Assembly (NCBI GenBank): GCA_946965045.2
Contig: OX337232.1
Location: forward strand, 682,001 to 746,000
Length of the DNA stretch: 64,000 bases
Direction: 5' to 3'
Origin: Epithemia pelagica
Lineage: Eukaryota; Bacillariophyta; Bacillariophyceae; Surirellales; Surirellaceae
Both the position numbers and the translations under genes were made by a program. The notes beneath the pieces were generated by a model that was not told where the DNA came from, made no database searches, and saw only the letters and a program-made list of their open reading frames with translations. Below are positions 8,474-18,568 of this stretch, piece after piece (the stretch's first letter is position 1; each line of letters begins with the position of its first letter).

Positions 8474-10006
8474 ATGGCGGATCAGCAAGAGTCATCACTG
8501 GAAGCACGGCTTGAGAAGGCTCGCAACGACGAGTTGAGTCGAGAAGCACTCTCCGAGCTTTACGATGCATTAAAAGCTGCCGGTCGCTTTCGTGAGGCCT
8601 GTGAAGTTTCGGAAAAGGAATTAGCTGCGTTGAAGCAAGAAACAGCTGCGTTGGAGCAACGGGCAGCTGCGGCGAAGCAAGAGAGAGCTGCGTTGGAGCA
8701 ACGGGCAGCTGCGGCGAAGCAAGAGAGAGCTACGTTGGAGCAACGGGCAGCTGCGTTAAAAGCGTGGCTCCATGAACGCCGATTTGGCATCCAAAAGGCC
8801 ATTCAACATGTGTATTTTCGCAACCATGACGCAGCATTGCCAGAGTTGGCGTTGAACAGCAGCGTGGAACCAAGCATGGGACGTTTCAACGGGAGGAACA
8901 TGAATCCGCAGAAGGCGTCCTACCTCGCTCACACCTTTTCCGTTAGTAATCTGTGGAACGACGACATGGTGGTACCCACGTACTTTATCCCTGCGCCTGG
9001 TGAAGACCGTGCCATCATTCCAAGTGGTTTCAATCCCCTACACTTTCCACTCAAGTATCACAATGAACTCGAAGTTCTGGTTCATGTTCGTTTGCTCGTC
9101 GAGGATGCCATTTTCTGTATCGGCTGTCGGACACTACTCGACTTGTATCTGGAGAGTTCCTTTTATGGAGTGTCTCCAGACATGGTCCTTCTCCGCCATG
9201 ATCGCACCCGTCAAATCGTCCTTGTGATTCAAGTCAAAGCTCCCAATCGACCAGGAACCGACGACAATGTGTTGGAAGATCCAGTGGTGGGTGGGCAACT
9301 CTGGTTGTACTTAATGTCCATGAAGCAATCGGGTGTCAAAAAACCAATGGGGGCCATTTGTACTTTTAATGCGCTACGACTGGTCTCCTTGGACTCTTTT
9401 GAGACGCACATGTTTGACGATGCGAAACAAAAGCTCAACACGACAATGGTATATATCTGGCCAGAGAAACAACCTGACAGGAAGAAACAGGCATCAACTC
9501 CGGACTCGAAGAGACAGAGTGGATCGGAGAAAAGCAAGGAGTTGAGTGTCAATGATCCACCTGCTTCGTATGACACGCAAGTTTGCGATGGAGTAGAGGT
9601 TAATGTCTTTCGTCCTTTATTGTATGGGAGCGAGACTGTACAGGACGGCAATGTGTTCCGCATGCTGTTGCTAGCATTGACGACAACAATGTTGGAAAAC
9701 GACCACCAAGACGCTTCTTGTGAAATGATGACGGAGTTCAAGAAAGGCAATGACATTGGTGGCCGTCTCTTTGCCTTTGCCAAGCCAGACATGCTTGGGT
9801 TTGCCAGGGCACCCCAAGAACTCGTTGTGCAAGCAGAACATCCACACACAGCCAAAAACTTTTTTGTACTCGATATCTTAGGTCCAGAAACGCCAGGAGA
9901 AGTACGATTGATTGTGAGCACGGCAGGAATGCCTGCGGCCGTCAGTGGTTGGGGGAAGAACCTTGTCCATGTCAAAGAGACGGTTTTCGAAACGAATGGA
10001 GAATGA
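8474..10006 (+). CDS. Coiled-coil / PD-(D/E)XK-like protein, complete copy
   Basis: This 510-residue protein has the ancestral 3' end. Residues about 1-105 are charged, heptad-like, and include a 42-bp (14-residue) tandem repeat rich in Ala, Glu, Gln and Arg. Then follows a globular region with a motif pair (SPDMVLLR ... VIQVKAP ... GGQLWLYLMSM) whose spacing looks like a restriction-endonuclease-like core; Gln stands where Glu or Asp is usual, so catalysis is doubtful. A Lys/Ser-rich linker near residue 340-365 separates a second conserved-looking region. No signal peptide or membrane segment is seen. The family is not one I recognise; nuclease-like fold is an inference. Confidence 0.75.
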   Translation: MADQQESSLEARLEKARNDELSREALSELYDALKAAGRFREACEVSEKELAALKQETAALEQRAAAAKQERAALEQRAAAAKQERATLEQRAAALKAWLHERRFGIQKAIQHVYFRNHDAALPELALNSSVEPSMGRFNGRNMNPQKASYLAHTFSVSNLWNDDMVVPTYFIPAPGEDRAIIPSGFNPLHFPLKYHNELEVLVHVRLLVEDAIFCIGCRTLLDLYLESSFYGVSPDMVLLRHDRTRQIVLVIQVKAPNRPGTDDNVLEDPVVGGQLWLYLMSMKQSGVKKPMGAICTFNALRLVSLDSFETHMFDDAKQKLNTTMVYIWPEKQPDRKKQASTPDSKRQSGSEKSKELSVNDPPASYDTQVCDGVEVNVFRPLLYGSETVQDGNVFRMLLLALTTTMLENDHQDASCEMMTEFKKGNDIGGRLFAFAKPDMLGFARAPQELVVQAEHPHTAKNFFVLDILGPETPGEVRLIVSTAGMPAAVSGWGKNLVHVKETVFETNGE

Positions 10007-10886
10007 AGAGCGTAATGAATCTTCATTCTGGGCCGTTGTTGAGATGCGTAGTAGTTTTCGATGGCTTCAAGGATGATGTTGTGAGCTTTTCGTTGTCCAA
10101 CGGCGACAATTTGCGTAGATCCCGCCGCAATTCTGCGCCGCGTCAAGGGACAAGATGATGATGTTGTGAGTTGTGAGAGAGGTCGTTACGATGTGGACAG
10201 CGCTGCGGCTACCCCCAAGCAAGGGTGAGTTGCCTGGTCGCGCATGAATCTTCTATTTTGCACCCAATAGTATACGATTCGCTAGAATACCCCACACATG
10301 TGCGACTAAGCACTCGTTTCTTGGAAGTAGCCCACATTTTGTATGTGTGGTCTGTGGTAGGGACTGAATATGGATAGCGAGTCACGGGTCTTTGGTAAGT
10401 ACTTCTTGGGGTGAGTGGAAGCAGCAAATCGATTCTGTTGTGGATGCCGCCGTGCTCGCTACCAATCTACCTAGAGTTAGCGATTGAGCACTCACCTCTA
10501 TTTTTCTTTATGGGCATATCAAATAATCACGCCAGCCGAGTCAACTTCTCCTAAGAAGCAGAGCAAACCGCACCATAAGGTCAAGATCTGACGTGGTACA
10601 TTGCGCCAGCCTATCACTTTCGTAAGCATGCCACGCGTACACGGAAGCAGAAAAAGTGGTCGGAAACCAAGACACCCCCATCAAAGAGGGACACAATTAT
10701 TCTTTCTTCTGAGAGACGATTGCAATCGACATTGCGACTATAATATACAATGCAAGCACAGAGAATCAATGACATGATGGCATCCGGAAGCTCAGGTTTC
10801 TCGAGTTCTTGCTTCAAAATGGGAAACGATCTACGATCCAAATAGTCTCGTTTCTTGCATCAAGAAATGGTTCTCATTCTTTTTGA
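10007..10886. other. Intergenic, no gene recognised
   Basis: Small open frames are present on both strands, but none has composition or motifs that support a gene. The frame that leads into the TIR/HET-like gene opens at 10887. Confidence 0.5.
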
Positions 10887-11876
10887 CCCAGTAACAGTCA
10901 GTTACCGCCCCATCTCCCATCTTCTTCGATAAAGAAGGAGCCGACTACAACAAGTACTTTCGAGTCTACAGAAAAGGCTGTCTTTTGTTTTCTTTCGGGA
11001 ACTCAAATTCTGGGACTTGATGAGATTCAACCTCGTCAATTGCTGTCCCAGCAACCGGAACGACGCGTCATTTCCAACGACAATGCCTTGGCCTATATCA
11101 TGATTTCGCATCGCTGAATGGCTCCTCAAAGCCCAGATGCAGATGGAAGTCAATTGGCCGCCATTCAACAATTGGTGCGCTACATAGAGCAACTTCTCAA
11201 GGCCGTCCTCGTGAACAACAACAACAACCATGAGGGCATGGTCGAGAACAAGGCCCGCTTCCTCTCATCGTGGCCCCAAGACTTGCACCAGCTCGTGGAA
11301 GGCATGCCACAAGCGGTCTCGTTGGTGTCTCGGATCGTCGCGGGGCTTTCTCCCGATCATGACCGATTCTCCGAATATGCGCAACAACCCTTGGACCACA
11401 TTTGGTTATGGTATGATTGTGCCTGTTTGCCCCAAATTTTTCCAAATGGTCGAACACGAGAAGAAACACACGAATTTTGTGTCGGTTTGCAAAACTTGGA
11501 CTTGTTGGCCCAAAAATGCCATTTGGTTTGTCTCTTGACCAAGGACTATTACCAACGAGCCTGGTGTGCCTTTGAACATTATCAAAAGGCCTTGGATCAT
11601 GGAGTGGGTGGAGCCATTACTATGCAATGTCATCAAGTAGTAGAGAAACAGCTCGTTGATTGGTGCCTTTTTCCCAAAGCCAACCACAATGACGACAACA
11701 ACGGCATGACAATGCAAGATGAGGATTCGAGTACAAATAATATGGAACTGCTCCAGGTTCTGGCGCAAGTACAAGACGTCATGAAAGAATCTCGTCAAGA
11801 AGAGTTTGAAACCGCACAAGTTCTTTGGAACAAACTGTTTGCGGACGTTCAAGCGTCCAATGCCTCTCTAAAATAA
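10887..11876 (+). pseudogene. TIR/HET-like domain gene interrupted by in-frame TGA
   Basis: The longest clean frame starts at ATG 11118 (252 residues) and contains WLWYDCACLPQ near residue 100 and RAWCAFEHYQ near 150, with a leucine-rich stretch between. This pattern is typical of TIR-like or heterokaryon-incompatibility-like domains of algae and fungi, which act in signalling or NAD cleavage. The same frame is open upstream from 10887 and reads AYIMISHR, then TGA (11115-11117), then MAPQSPD. In relatives the motif is SHRW, so TGA replaces an expected Trp. Either the gene carries a nonsense mutation, or a shorter protein starts at 11118. No Met for the upstream part was found, so a 5' exon may be missing. 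Confidence 0.6.
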
Positions 11877-12170
11877 CCAATAAAAAGACCTCACGCGTCC
11901 GATGGTGGAGACTCGCCAACGGTGCAAGAACACGGTCGTACTTCAGCAGACAAAGAAAACAACACACAGAACAGCCAACGCAATGAGAACGTGCCACGAA
12001 AAGTCCGCAAGCCATCCGGTAATCGAAAAGGAGGGTGTTCTCGGTTTCTTGGGTGGTGCTACCCCGCATCCGTACCATCGCAAGTTGTGTCATCCACCAG
12101 TAGTTCACAGCAGGTGAACGACGAAGCACACAACAAAAACGGCAAAGAGCTTCTCCAGCACTTGGAACCA

Positions 12171-14846
12171 ATGCGACATCCACAAAAGCCATGCACCAGT
12201 CGTGTTCGTTGTCAAAGTATTCCTGTCCCAGACCTTTCAAAGTCTCGGTTCCGTATTCAAAATTCCACTGCCACAATCTCTCCATCGAACCCTCCTTTGC
12301 AAATGGCCATGACATTTTTGATGAGGGAGCTATATACCGCCATTTTTTCCATGTCATGTCGAGACGCACAAGTCCCCAATTCCCAACAAGGGGACGGTAG
12401 CTACCCAGAACGCCCACCAGTTCCAGGAGACTACAATGCCTGTGTTGTCAATGTCGGAATTCGCTGTGGCCTCCATGACCATTCTAAAGCCTGTTCGTTG
12501 GAAGAGCAAAGTGCAAAGTTACAGCGGGCCATGGAAACCTTGACAATGACAGGAGGGTCTACACATTCAACGAAACGCGTAGTTCTCTGTGAGCTTCGGG
12601 TCACGATCGATTTGTTTCAATTGGCCGGATCGATCTTGACACGATTTGGTCTGGAATGCACCAACTCGGACGATGCCGCCTTTGTCGGATTGCTTTCTCT
12701 TCGCAACACGTTGCTGGAAGAACGAATTCCTTCTTCGTGTGCTGGTGGGTACGATAAGAGTCATCCGCAGGAGACCAAACAAACACTGTCCATTGACCCT
12801 GGCCCTCTCCATTTGATTCGTCATGCTATTGTAAAAGCAGTCGAGCTTTACTCTAATGCTTTGTCAACTGGGGTTAAAATCAAGTCACTTCCAGTTGAAA
12901 TTTTGTTACGTTTGCCGAGATGGGTGTTGCTCGACATGGCATGTACCAAGCTGGGTGCCAATTCCAATGTGAGCCTCAAGAATTGGTTTGATCTGGGACA
13001 TGAGGCATATTCGTATTTGAAAGAGAATCCAGACAGCCTATCCTTCTCGTTTGACACCACTGATCCTCCCTTGCATCACTCCTTTTGTCAACAAGAACCT
13101 GCATGTATGGGAGGATGGGCACCATGTCGTCACGATGTTCCTCAGTGTTTGAGACCTATTATTTCATCCGTTGTGAATGGGCCCTCCACGTTGGATCCAT
13201 GGGTCACAACTACGTTGCCCGTGAAACGGGCGGGTTTCTCGTGTCTGGCCACGAATCATTATCTTTATGTCATTGGCGGTACCAATGGCGACGCCGATCC
13301 CGACACAGGAATCTTTACCACCTGCTTTACCTCTGTGTACCGAACCAAGCTCCCTCTGTCACCCATGTTAACTTGGAGCTCCTGTGCACCCGAATTGTCC
13401 GTCGCCCGACGCAATCATACCGGATGTGTGCACTACGATTTCAATGGCAACCCAATGGCGCTTGTCGTGTGCGGCGGTCGAGCCGAAGCCATGCCAGGTA
13501 GAAAGGAGGGCCGGCTACTGTCATCCATGGAATTTTTGCGCATGACCGATGAGAAAGACGGTGGTTTGACAAGAAGCGAAGTACCTCCAATGCCTTGCGG
13601 GAGATCAGGTCACCACATGGTATCCATGGGCAACTTCCTTTTTGTCATTGGTGGAACCACAGAGGTCAATGGTGTAGGCGTCGCGGAGAATAGTCGCAAC
13701 TGCGATATCTTTCACGTTCCCTCCAATACCTGGTATGCGGACCGGGGTCCACGATTTCCAACCGAGATTTCAGGAGGTAGCATGATTGTGGTCCGACATC
13801 GATTCGTGTTCTTGTTTGGTGGCATCATCGGCTCTGATTTGTCCGATGCTTCATGGATATTGGACTTGAAACCATGGACAGCATGGGCTGCGGCTACGTT
13901 TCCACTCGACCAACGCCCCAGTGTTGGTTGGATCCAGGGGCCCCAACTCCCTACAACTATGCTCACACCCAACATGTGGTTGGCTTCCTGTGAAGATACG
14001 GGGTTGCCTCGTGAGTGGATCTTGTCAGTCGGACCCATGCCCAGTGGCACCTTTTGTTTTGGAATGGAGTTACCACCCCCAAAGGCCATTGATCATTGCA
14101 ATGCCAAATGGACCACCGACCCAAACAACAGAAAACATGCGTCCCTAGAAATCGATTTGTCGCCACAGGAAAGTCCAGGGAACAAAATCAAGCATGTGGT
14201 AAAATGGAAGCGTTTGGGAGCTGTACCGAATAGCACTGCCATGGGAGCGACCCTCGTGACTCCGGGAGGGGTCTTGGCCATCATTGGAGGTGTCAGTTTG
14301 AATGCTTCGGACCAAGTCTGCAACAAGGTACATTTTCGCAAGCTGATGCTAGAACGGCAGCAACACCATCAACCAGAAAATCACAACGTGGATAGGGCTG
14401 AAAACGTCTCTCCCGCTACGCTTAGCAAGTCTTCTCCTTGTCCGCTGCTTCCAGTGGGAGAAGTGGAAGACATGGGACCGGCATCCCTGGAAACCTTGGG
14501 CCAACCACGTAATCAAAAGCTCTTGTTGAACGACCATTACCTCATTGCTCGATTGGGCTTTCCCTGGACCGAATCGGAGCTTTTTGATCACGACCCAGAC
14601 CGGGAAGCAGCTTGTACAAGGAAACTGGTGGTTCTTGATAGTACAGAGTTGCATTGTCAAGTCTGTCTCAATCAAACTGGGTCTGTGTCCATGGCCCGTG
14701 CTCACAACGATACGGCCTTGTTTGGGATTCGAGCCTCTCCATGTCACACGCATACTGATGTGTCACCACCTGAACGGATACGACGAATCCCTGTATGCAA
14801 CACGTGTCTCTGCGACTTGTACTATCATTCCCCAACCGACTACTGA
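12171..14846 (+). CDS. Kelch-repeat protein with C-terminal Cys cluster
   Basis: The frame is open from 11922, but its first ATG is at 12171, giving about 891 residues. After an N-terminal region of about 340 residues with no recognised domain come kelch-type blades, recognised by double-glycine strands such as YLYVIGGTNG, LFVIGGTTE, FVFLFGGIIG and GVLAIIGGVS, each followed by the usual Trp-containing strand. Kelch blades form a beta-propeller that binds proteins. The C-terminus has a CQVC ... CHTH ... CNTC arrangement that could bind zinc. The gene converges with the kelch gene on the opposite strand (15054-16238). Substrate and partner unknown. Confidence 0.72.
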   Translation: MRHPQKPCTSRVRCQSIPVPDLSKSRFRIQNSTATISPSNPPLQMAMTFLMRELYTAIFSMSCRDAQVPNSQQGDGSYPERPPVPGDYNACVVNVGIRCGLHDHSKACSLEEQSAKLQRAMETLTMTGGSTHSTKRVVLCELRVTIDLFQLAGSILTRFGLECTNSDDAAFVGLLSLRNTLLEERIPSSCAGGYDKSHPQETKQTLSIDPGPLHLIRHAIVKAVELYSNALSTGVKIKSLPVEILLRLPRWVLLDMACTKLGANSNVSLKNWFDLGHEAYSYLKENPDSLSFSFDTTDPPLHHSFCQQEPACMGGWAPCRHDVPQCLRPIISSVVNGPSTLDPWVTTTLPVKRAGFSCLATNHYLYVIGGTNGDADPDTGIFTTCFTSVYRTKLPLSPMLTWSSCAPELSVARRNHTGCVHYDFNGNPMALVVCGGRAEAMPGRKEGRLLSSMEFLRMTDEKDGGLTRSEVPPMPCGRSGHHMVSMGNFLFVIGGTTEVNGVGVAENSRNCDIFHVPSNTWYADRGPRFPTEISGGSMIVVRHRFVFLFGGIIGSDLSDASWILDLKPWTAWAAATFPLDQRPSVGWIQGPQLPTTMLTPNMWLASCEDTGLPREWILSVGPMPSGTFCFGMELPPPKAIDHCNAKWTTDPNNRKHASLEIDLSPQESPGNKIKHVVKWKRLGAVPNSTAMGATLVTPGGVLAIIGGVSLNASDQVCNKVHFRKLMLERQQHHQPENHNVDRAENVSPATLSKSSPCPLLPVGEVEDMGPASLETLGQPRNQKLLLNDHYLIARLGFPWTESELFDHDPDREAACTRKLVVLDSTELHCQVCLNQTGSVSMARAHNDTALFGIRASPCHTHTDVSPPERIRRIPVCNTCLCDLYYHSPTDY

Positions 14847-15053
14847 TCACAGAACAATATGCTTACAATGAACCTTCATTTCGGCTTGGACAGACAACAG
14901 TACTATAAGACTATATACTGCACGTTGCCATATCCAGTTTCCTTGTCGTTTGTATAGTACGTGTCGCTCTCCTGTCTTTTGCTTGACGGCATTTGGCTGA
15001 AACATTTGTCAACAGGCCACCATTGTGGTATAACGTATGACTTGACACATTCT

Positions 15054-16238
15054 TCAAATCTGGAATCGAAAGGGCTCCGTTGCCAACAAGCGAGCAAACA
15101 GTCTTGTATTCTTGTCCACAAGGGACAGGATTTCACACGAATCTCGGTTGGTACGAGTACTCCCACCAATCAGAATGACACCCTTGGAAGTGACCGCCAG
15201 ACTATCGCGAAGCACTCGTGTCATTTTTGGAAGCTTCCATATTTTTTGGCGTTCCAGGTCCAGGACTTGAACCGACGTCAAGATCTCCACGCTCCCATTT
15301 TTCTTTTGCATCTTCCCCCCTGCAAACACCAGGCAGCAACCCACCTGCCCTGCCACCCGGTGACCTCGGTAGGTATCCATACCAAGATCCTTGAGAGTTT
15401 TCCATGGGTTTGATAATGGGAACACAGATGCTGCAGTTGCAGAGGAATCGTCCACCCAGTCCTCGAATTCTAGGTATTCTACATATCGTCGCGACTTGGA
15501 AGCATTGAACCCTCCAACGACATAAATACGTCGACCAATCACAGCAATTTGAGTACTGCGCCGAACTGCTTTCAAGGATGGTCCCAATGTGATGGAACAT
15601 TGAGCCTGATGAGCGGCTGTTTTCCAGGAATGTCTCGATTCGGGCCAAGAGGAGTCCCTCCCAGAGGCCGTATCGATAATCTCTACCGATGCAAAATTGT
15701 AGGCGTTGGTGTGTCCACCAGCGACCACAATGAATCGGTTCCGTACAGCGGCAGCGCCGCACTGGGCGCGTTTTGTGGACAAACGGCACTCCAACGTTTT
15801 CCATCGTGACGCACTATTGCTTTTGGCTGAAAGCAAGTCTTGAACATGAATTCGTTCAATTGTATCCAAGCAATTGCCCCCATATAATCCCCCAATGACA
15901 TAGAGAGCACCATTGCACACCACTGGGCTACCCCAACATCGTTTTTGGTTCATACAGGGTCCTTCCCGCCACTCTTTGACATGTTCCTCGTCATCAACAT
16001 TAAAAAGAAGAACCGACTTTTGCGTTCTCTTGTCTTTGGTCCTTCCTCCCACTACAACCACAATCTCCGATTGATTCTTGGTAGGATCTTTCACCACAAT
16101 GCAGGTGTGGCCGTGACGCGATCCGCCTAAAAGCGGAGGCCAATCGCATGACTTCCACTCTGGCTCGGATGTTTTGTTGTTGTCACAGTCGGTAAATTCC
16201 AAGCCAGATAAGAATGCTTGCTGTTGGGTTTTGTTCAT
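15054..16238 (-). CDS. Kelch-repeat beta-propeller protein
   Basis: A 394-residue protein made almost entirely of kelch repeats: EIVVVVGGRT, ALYVIGGLYG, RFIVVAGGHT, RIYVVGGFNA, CLVFAGGK and GVILIGGST mark about six blades, enough for one propeller. There is no F-box, BTB or signal peptide. ATG 16238 follows directly on an otherwise empty upstream region. A short piece of this gene (around 15670-15700) together with its upstream region is duplicated at 22737-22805, at the breakpoint of a segmental duplication. Confidence 0.82.
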   Translation of the reverse strand: MNKTQQQAFLSGLEFTDCDNNKTSEPEWKSCDWPPLLGGSRHGHTCIVVKDPTKNQSEIVVVVGGRTKDKRTQKSVLLFNVDDEEHVKEWREGPCMNQKRCWGSPVVCNGALYVIGGLYGGNCLDTIERIHVQDLLSAKSNSASRWKTLECRLSTKRAQCGAAAVRNRFIVVAGGHTNAYNFASVEIIDTASGRDSSWPESRHSWKTAAHQAQCSITLGPSLKAVRRSTQIAVIGRRIYVVGGFNASKSRRYVEYLEFEDWVDDSSATAASVFPLSNPWKTLKDLGMDTYRGHRVAGQVGCCLVFAGGKMQKKNGSVEILTSVQVLDLERQKIWKLPKMTRVLRDSLAVTSKGVILIGGSTRTNRDSCEILSLVDKNTRLFARLLATEPFRFQI

Positions 16239-17207
16239 TGTCTCGAATCAACCAAGTTTTTTGGCACTGCGAATGCAAAAAGAATGACTCTTGTGATGTT
16301 TGCTCCATCCAACCTCTCGTTCCACGACACCGAACAGCCGCATCTCCCACCAGGTCCGTTTGGATGGCGTGTCCCTAAACCCATCTCCCATCGATCGAAA
16401 TCTTTCCTCCTCTTTGTTTCGCACCACCAGCATTCATTGCGGCGAGTAAATGCGACTGAATTCTTCCATCTGGACTTGCACTATGCGTTTTATTGTAGTC
16501 GTATCTTCTTCCCCTGTAAATCTCGTTGTCGTCTTCACACTTGAAGAGTCGCGACTTGCGACCTACTCCTATGACTTGACACGACCATGGTAGTAGCTCT
16601 TCCTAATAGTAGATACATTAATGCATTCCACAAGATTCTGCTGACTCTAGGATGCTGTCAAGCAGTGTTGTTGTAAGGTATATATATATCTAACACAGTG
16701 ATGTTGACGTTGGAGCTCCATGAACCACCCATACAAGTCCTCGTCATCTCCACAGCTCATACGTTTGCGGTGTCATGGTTTCATCCATTGTTGCCGAGGC
16801 ACCGATCAAAGTAGTTGTCCACATCATGATCTCCCACCATCGAGGTATGGAGCGATACATTGGGGTGAAAGCGTCCACGAGGAGTTTAAGCTTGGCCTTG
16901 TTCTGGGCTATAGATAGAGAACATTCATATCACATCTAAGAAAAAATGCCTCAAAGGTAACGTGTGTCTTCATTGGGACAACTGCACGAGCAGTGTACGA
17001 TTTGATCTGAATACATCCGCCCCATCAACGCCCACCCCTACGTGAGTCCCCAAAGACTATGTCATAGGATGTGGATACTATAAGTCTTTAAAGCCATACG
17101 TAAGTCTAAATCCTTGCCATCCTGGAACGGGAACGTGGAAGCAAATTCCTCCCATCAATCCGAAAGTTAAGTAAACAGCAAGTTGTCGGATTCGGAGCAA
17201 CGTTGTC
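16239..17207. other. Intergenic; upstream of kelch gene and 3' flank of family member A
   Basis: No gene recognised. From about 16330 on, the sequence is matched, with scattered differences, by 23400-24215, and its last 350 bp also by 26130-26500. The same 3' flank therefore follows all three coiled-coil family members, which suggests a shared 3' UTR or terminator region. Confidence 0.6.
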
Positions 17208-18323
17208 TTACTTTCTGCAGAGTTCTGTAAGAACAGACTGCTTTGTGGTATCCAAACGACTGATGACAATGCTATCTCCTGGTAATTTTGCCCTCAGCTC
17301 GTCAACCAAGGATTCAAGAAACGGCACAACGATTTCTCTTCGTGTTTGCTCGTTGTTGTAGTCGCCTCCTTCTTGGGGGACCTTTGGGACTCCGACGGGG
17401 ATTTCGGAGGGCACCCACGACTGAATTACACCAGCGACTTTCTTTGTCTCTTCTTGGATCCCACTTTTGCTCTCCACTGAACCGAGAAACGCATTCAGAT
17501 AGGCGCCATCATTGGAAAAAATGCCTCGGTCTCGTGGCCAACTCCGCAGCGTGCTCGATGGAACTGTTTGAACAAAAAAGTTCAGTCCGGATAAAATGTC
17601 ACAGATCGCTTCAATTCGAAGCTCTTGGGTATAAAATTCACTGTTGTCCTTTCCACCAAAAAGCTCCTGTTCCCAACTTATTTCCAATGCTTGGCCGTCC
17701 TCATTTGCCAAGAGGAGTTCATCAAGCACCTTCTTCCCAACTTGGGACCAACTATATTGAAGCCCTTCTTGGCCATTCCAGATCACCATGCCTTGTGAGA
17801 TCAAACGGGCAGTGAGTCCCTCCGCTTGCTTGTAGATGCAAGTTTCGGCCATGGCCTGGGTAGTCGCGGGCGCAAGAACACATCGAAGGCCATTGATCCC
17901 TTCTCGGAGCTTTGTATGGTTTTTCTGGAGCTTTGTAATCTCTTCCTGGCGCTGTGCAATCTCATCCTGTTGCTTTGTAATCTCAGCACGTAAATCTTGC
18001 TGGGACTTCTTAATCTCATCCTGTTGCTTTGCAATCTCAGCACGTAAATCTTGCTGGGACTTCTTAATAGCTTCGAACGACGTCTTATACGCTTCGAACT
18101 CCTCTCGGAGATTGGACACCTCATCGAGCATAAAGTCCATTTTCTGGGAAAGACTGGAACGCTCACAATTGCGAAGTGATTCGCAGGGCTCAATGTCATC
18201 GCTCTTGGCCGAGAATGATTTGAATGTGAGCCCGCTGCTTGGCCGGGAAGACAACTGTCGTGGTTGGGGGAAGAACCTTGGCGATGCCAAAGGCAAGTTC
18301 TTCAATACCAATCGAGAATACAT
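17208..18323 (-). CDS. Coiled-coil family member A, probable organelle-targeted
   Basis: 371 residues from ATG 18323, the start shared by all three paralogues. The N-terminus MYSRLVLKNLPLASPRF is basic, hydroxylated and free of acids, like a mitochondrial presequence. Residues about 65-150 are a long coiled coil containing two copies of an 18-residue repeat of the form KKSQQDLRAEITKQQDEI. The C-terminal 220 residues are strongly conserved between A, B and C (for example MVIWNGQEGLQYSWSQ and SWEQELFGG), but I recognise no family. The 3' flank matches that of B and the 5' flank matches that of C, which may mean that A arose by recombination or that the array later expanded. Confidence 0.75.
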   Translation of the reverse strand: MYSRLVLKNLPLASPRFFPQPRQLSSRPSSGLTFKSFSAKSDDIEPCESLRNCERSSLSQKMDFMLDEVSNLREEFEAYKTSFEAIKKSQQDLRAEIAKQQDEIKKSQQDLRAEITKQQDEIAQRQEEITKLQKNHTKLREGINGLRCVLAPATTQAMAETCIYKQAEGLTARLISQGMVIWNGQEGLQYSWSQVGKKVLDELLLANEDGQALEISWEQELFGGKDNSEFYTQELRIEAICDILSGLNFFVQTVPSSTLRSWPRDRGIFSNDGAYLNAFLGSVESKSGIQEETKKVAGVIQSWVPSEIPVGVPKVPQEGGDYNNEQTRREIVVPFLESLVDELRAKLPGDSIVISRLDTTKQSVLTELCRK

Positions 18324-18568
18324 ATCTATACGAAAGAAAGGAAAGAAAATTGACAAGGTACGACGATTGAAGCTTCATTCTGCGAAATATCTGTCAGCGA
18401 GCAACAGGTGTTGTTGCTGGTTGGTGGTGAAGGAATCCCCGCTACGCGACTGGAGTGTGGGGTAAACCTGATATTATCTGATACCAGAACGTAGATCTAT
18501 CTATATGGTTTCCATACGTATTGAAAAGATAGGTAGTCATAACAAAGGAGAACGGTCTAACGTAATTA

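Larger units (their letters stand above)
5516..9863 (+). repeat. Tandem segmental duplication, copy 2 (4348 bp)
   Basis: This is the second head-to-tail copy of the block at 1168-5515, with the same gene order. It runs at its right end into unique sequence that completes the coiled-coil gene, which shows that the ancestral 3' end is the one after copy 2. No base differences were noticed, so the event is recent, homogenised, or an assembly artefact. Confidence 0.95.

Noticed and set aside
9229-10146. Long minus-strand open frame (305 codons) opposite the coiled-coil gene
   Set aside because: Antisense shadow of the plus-strand gene; no motif, and the same shadow stops early in copy 1.
11115-11117. 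TGA read as selenocysteine
   Set aside because: Relatives are expected to have Trp there, not Cys, and no SECIS-like structure was noticed.
14349-14753. Minus-strand frame within the kelch gene
   Set aside because: Lies wholly within a well-supported plus-strand kelch gene.
9947-18280. 20-bp match (TGGTTGGGGGAAGAACCTTG) between the coiled-coil/nuclease-like gene and family member A
   Set aside because: No homology extends beyond it and the strands and frames differ; treated as chance.
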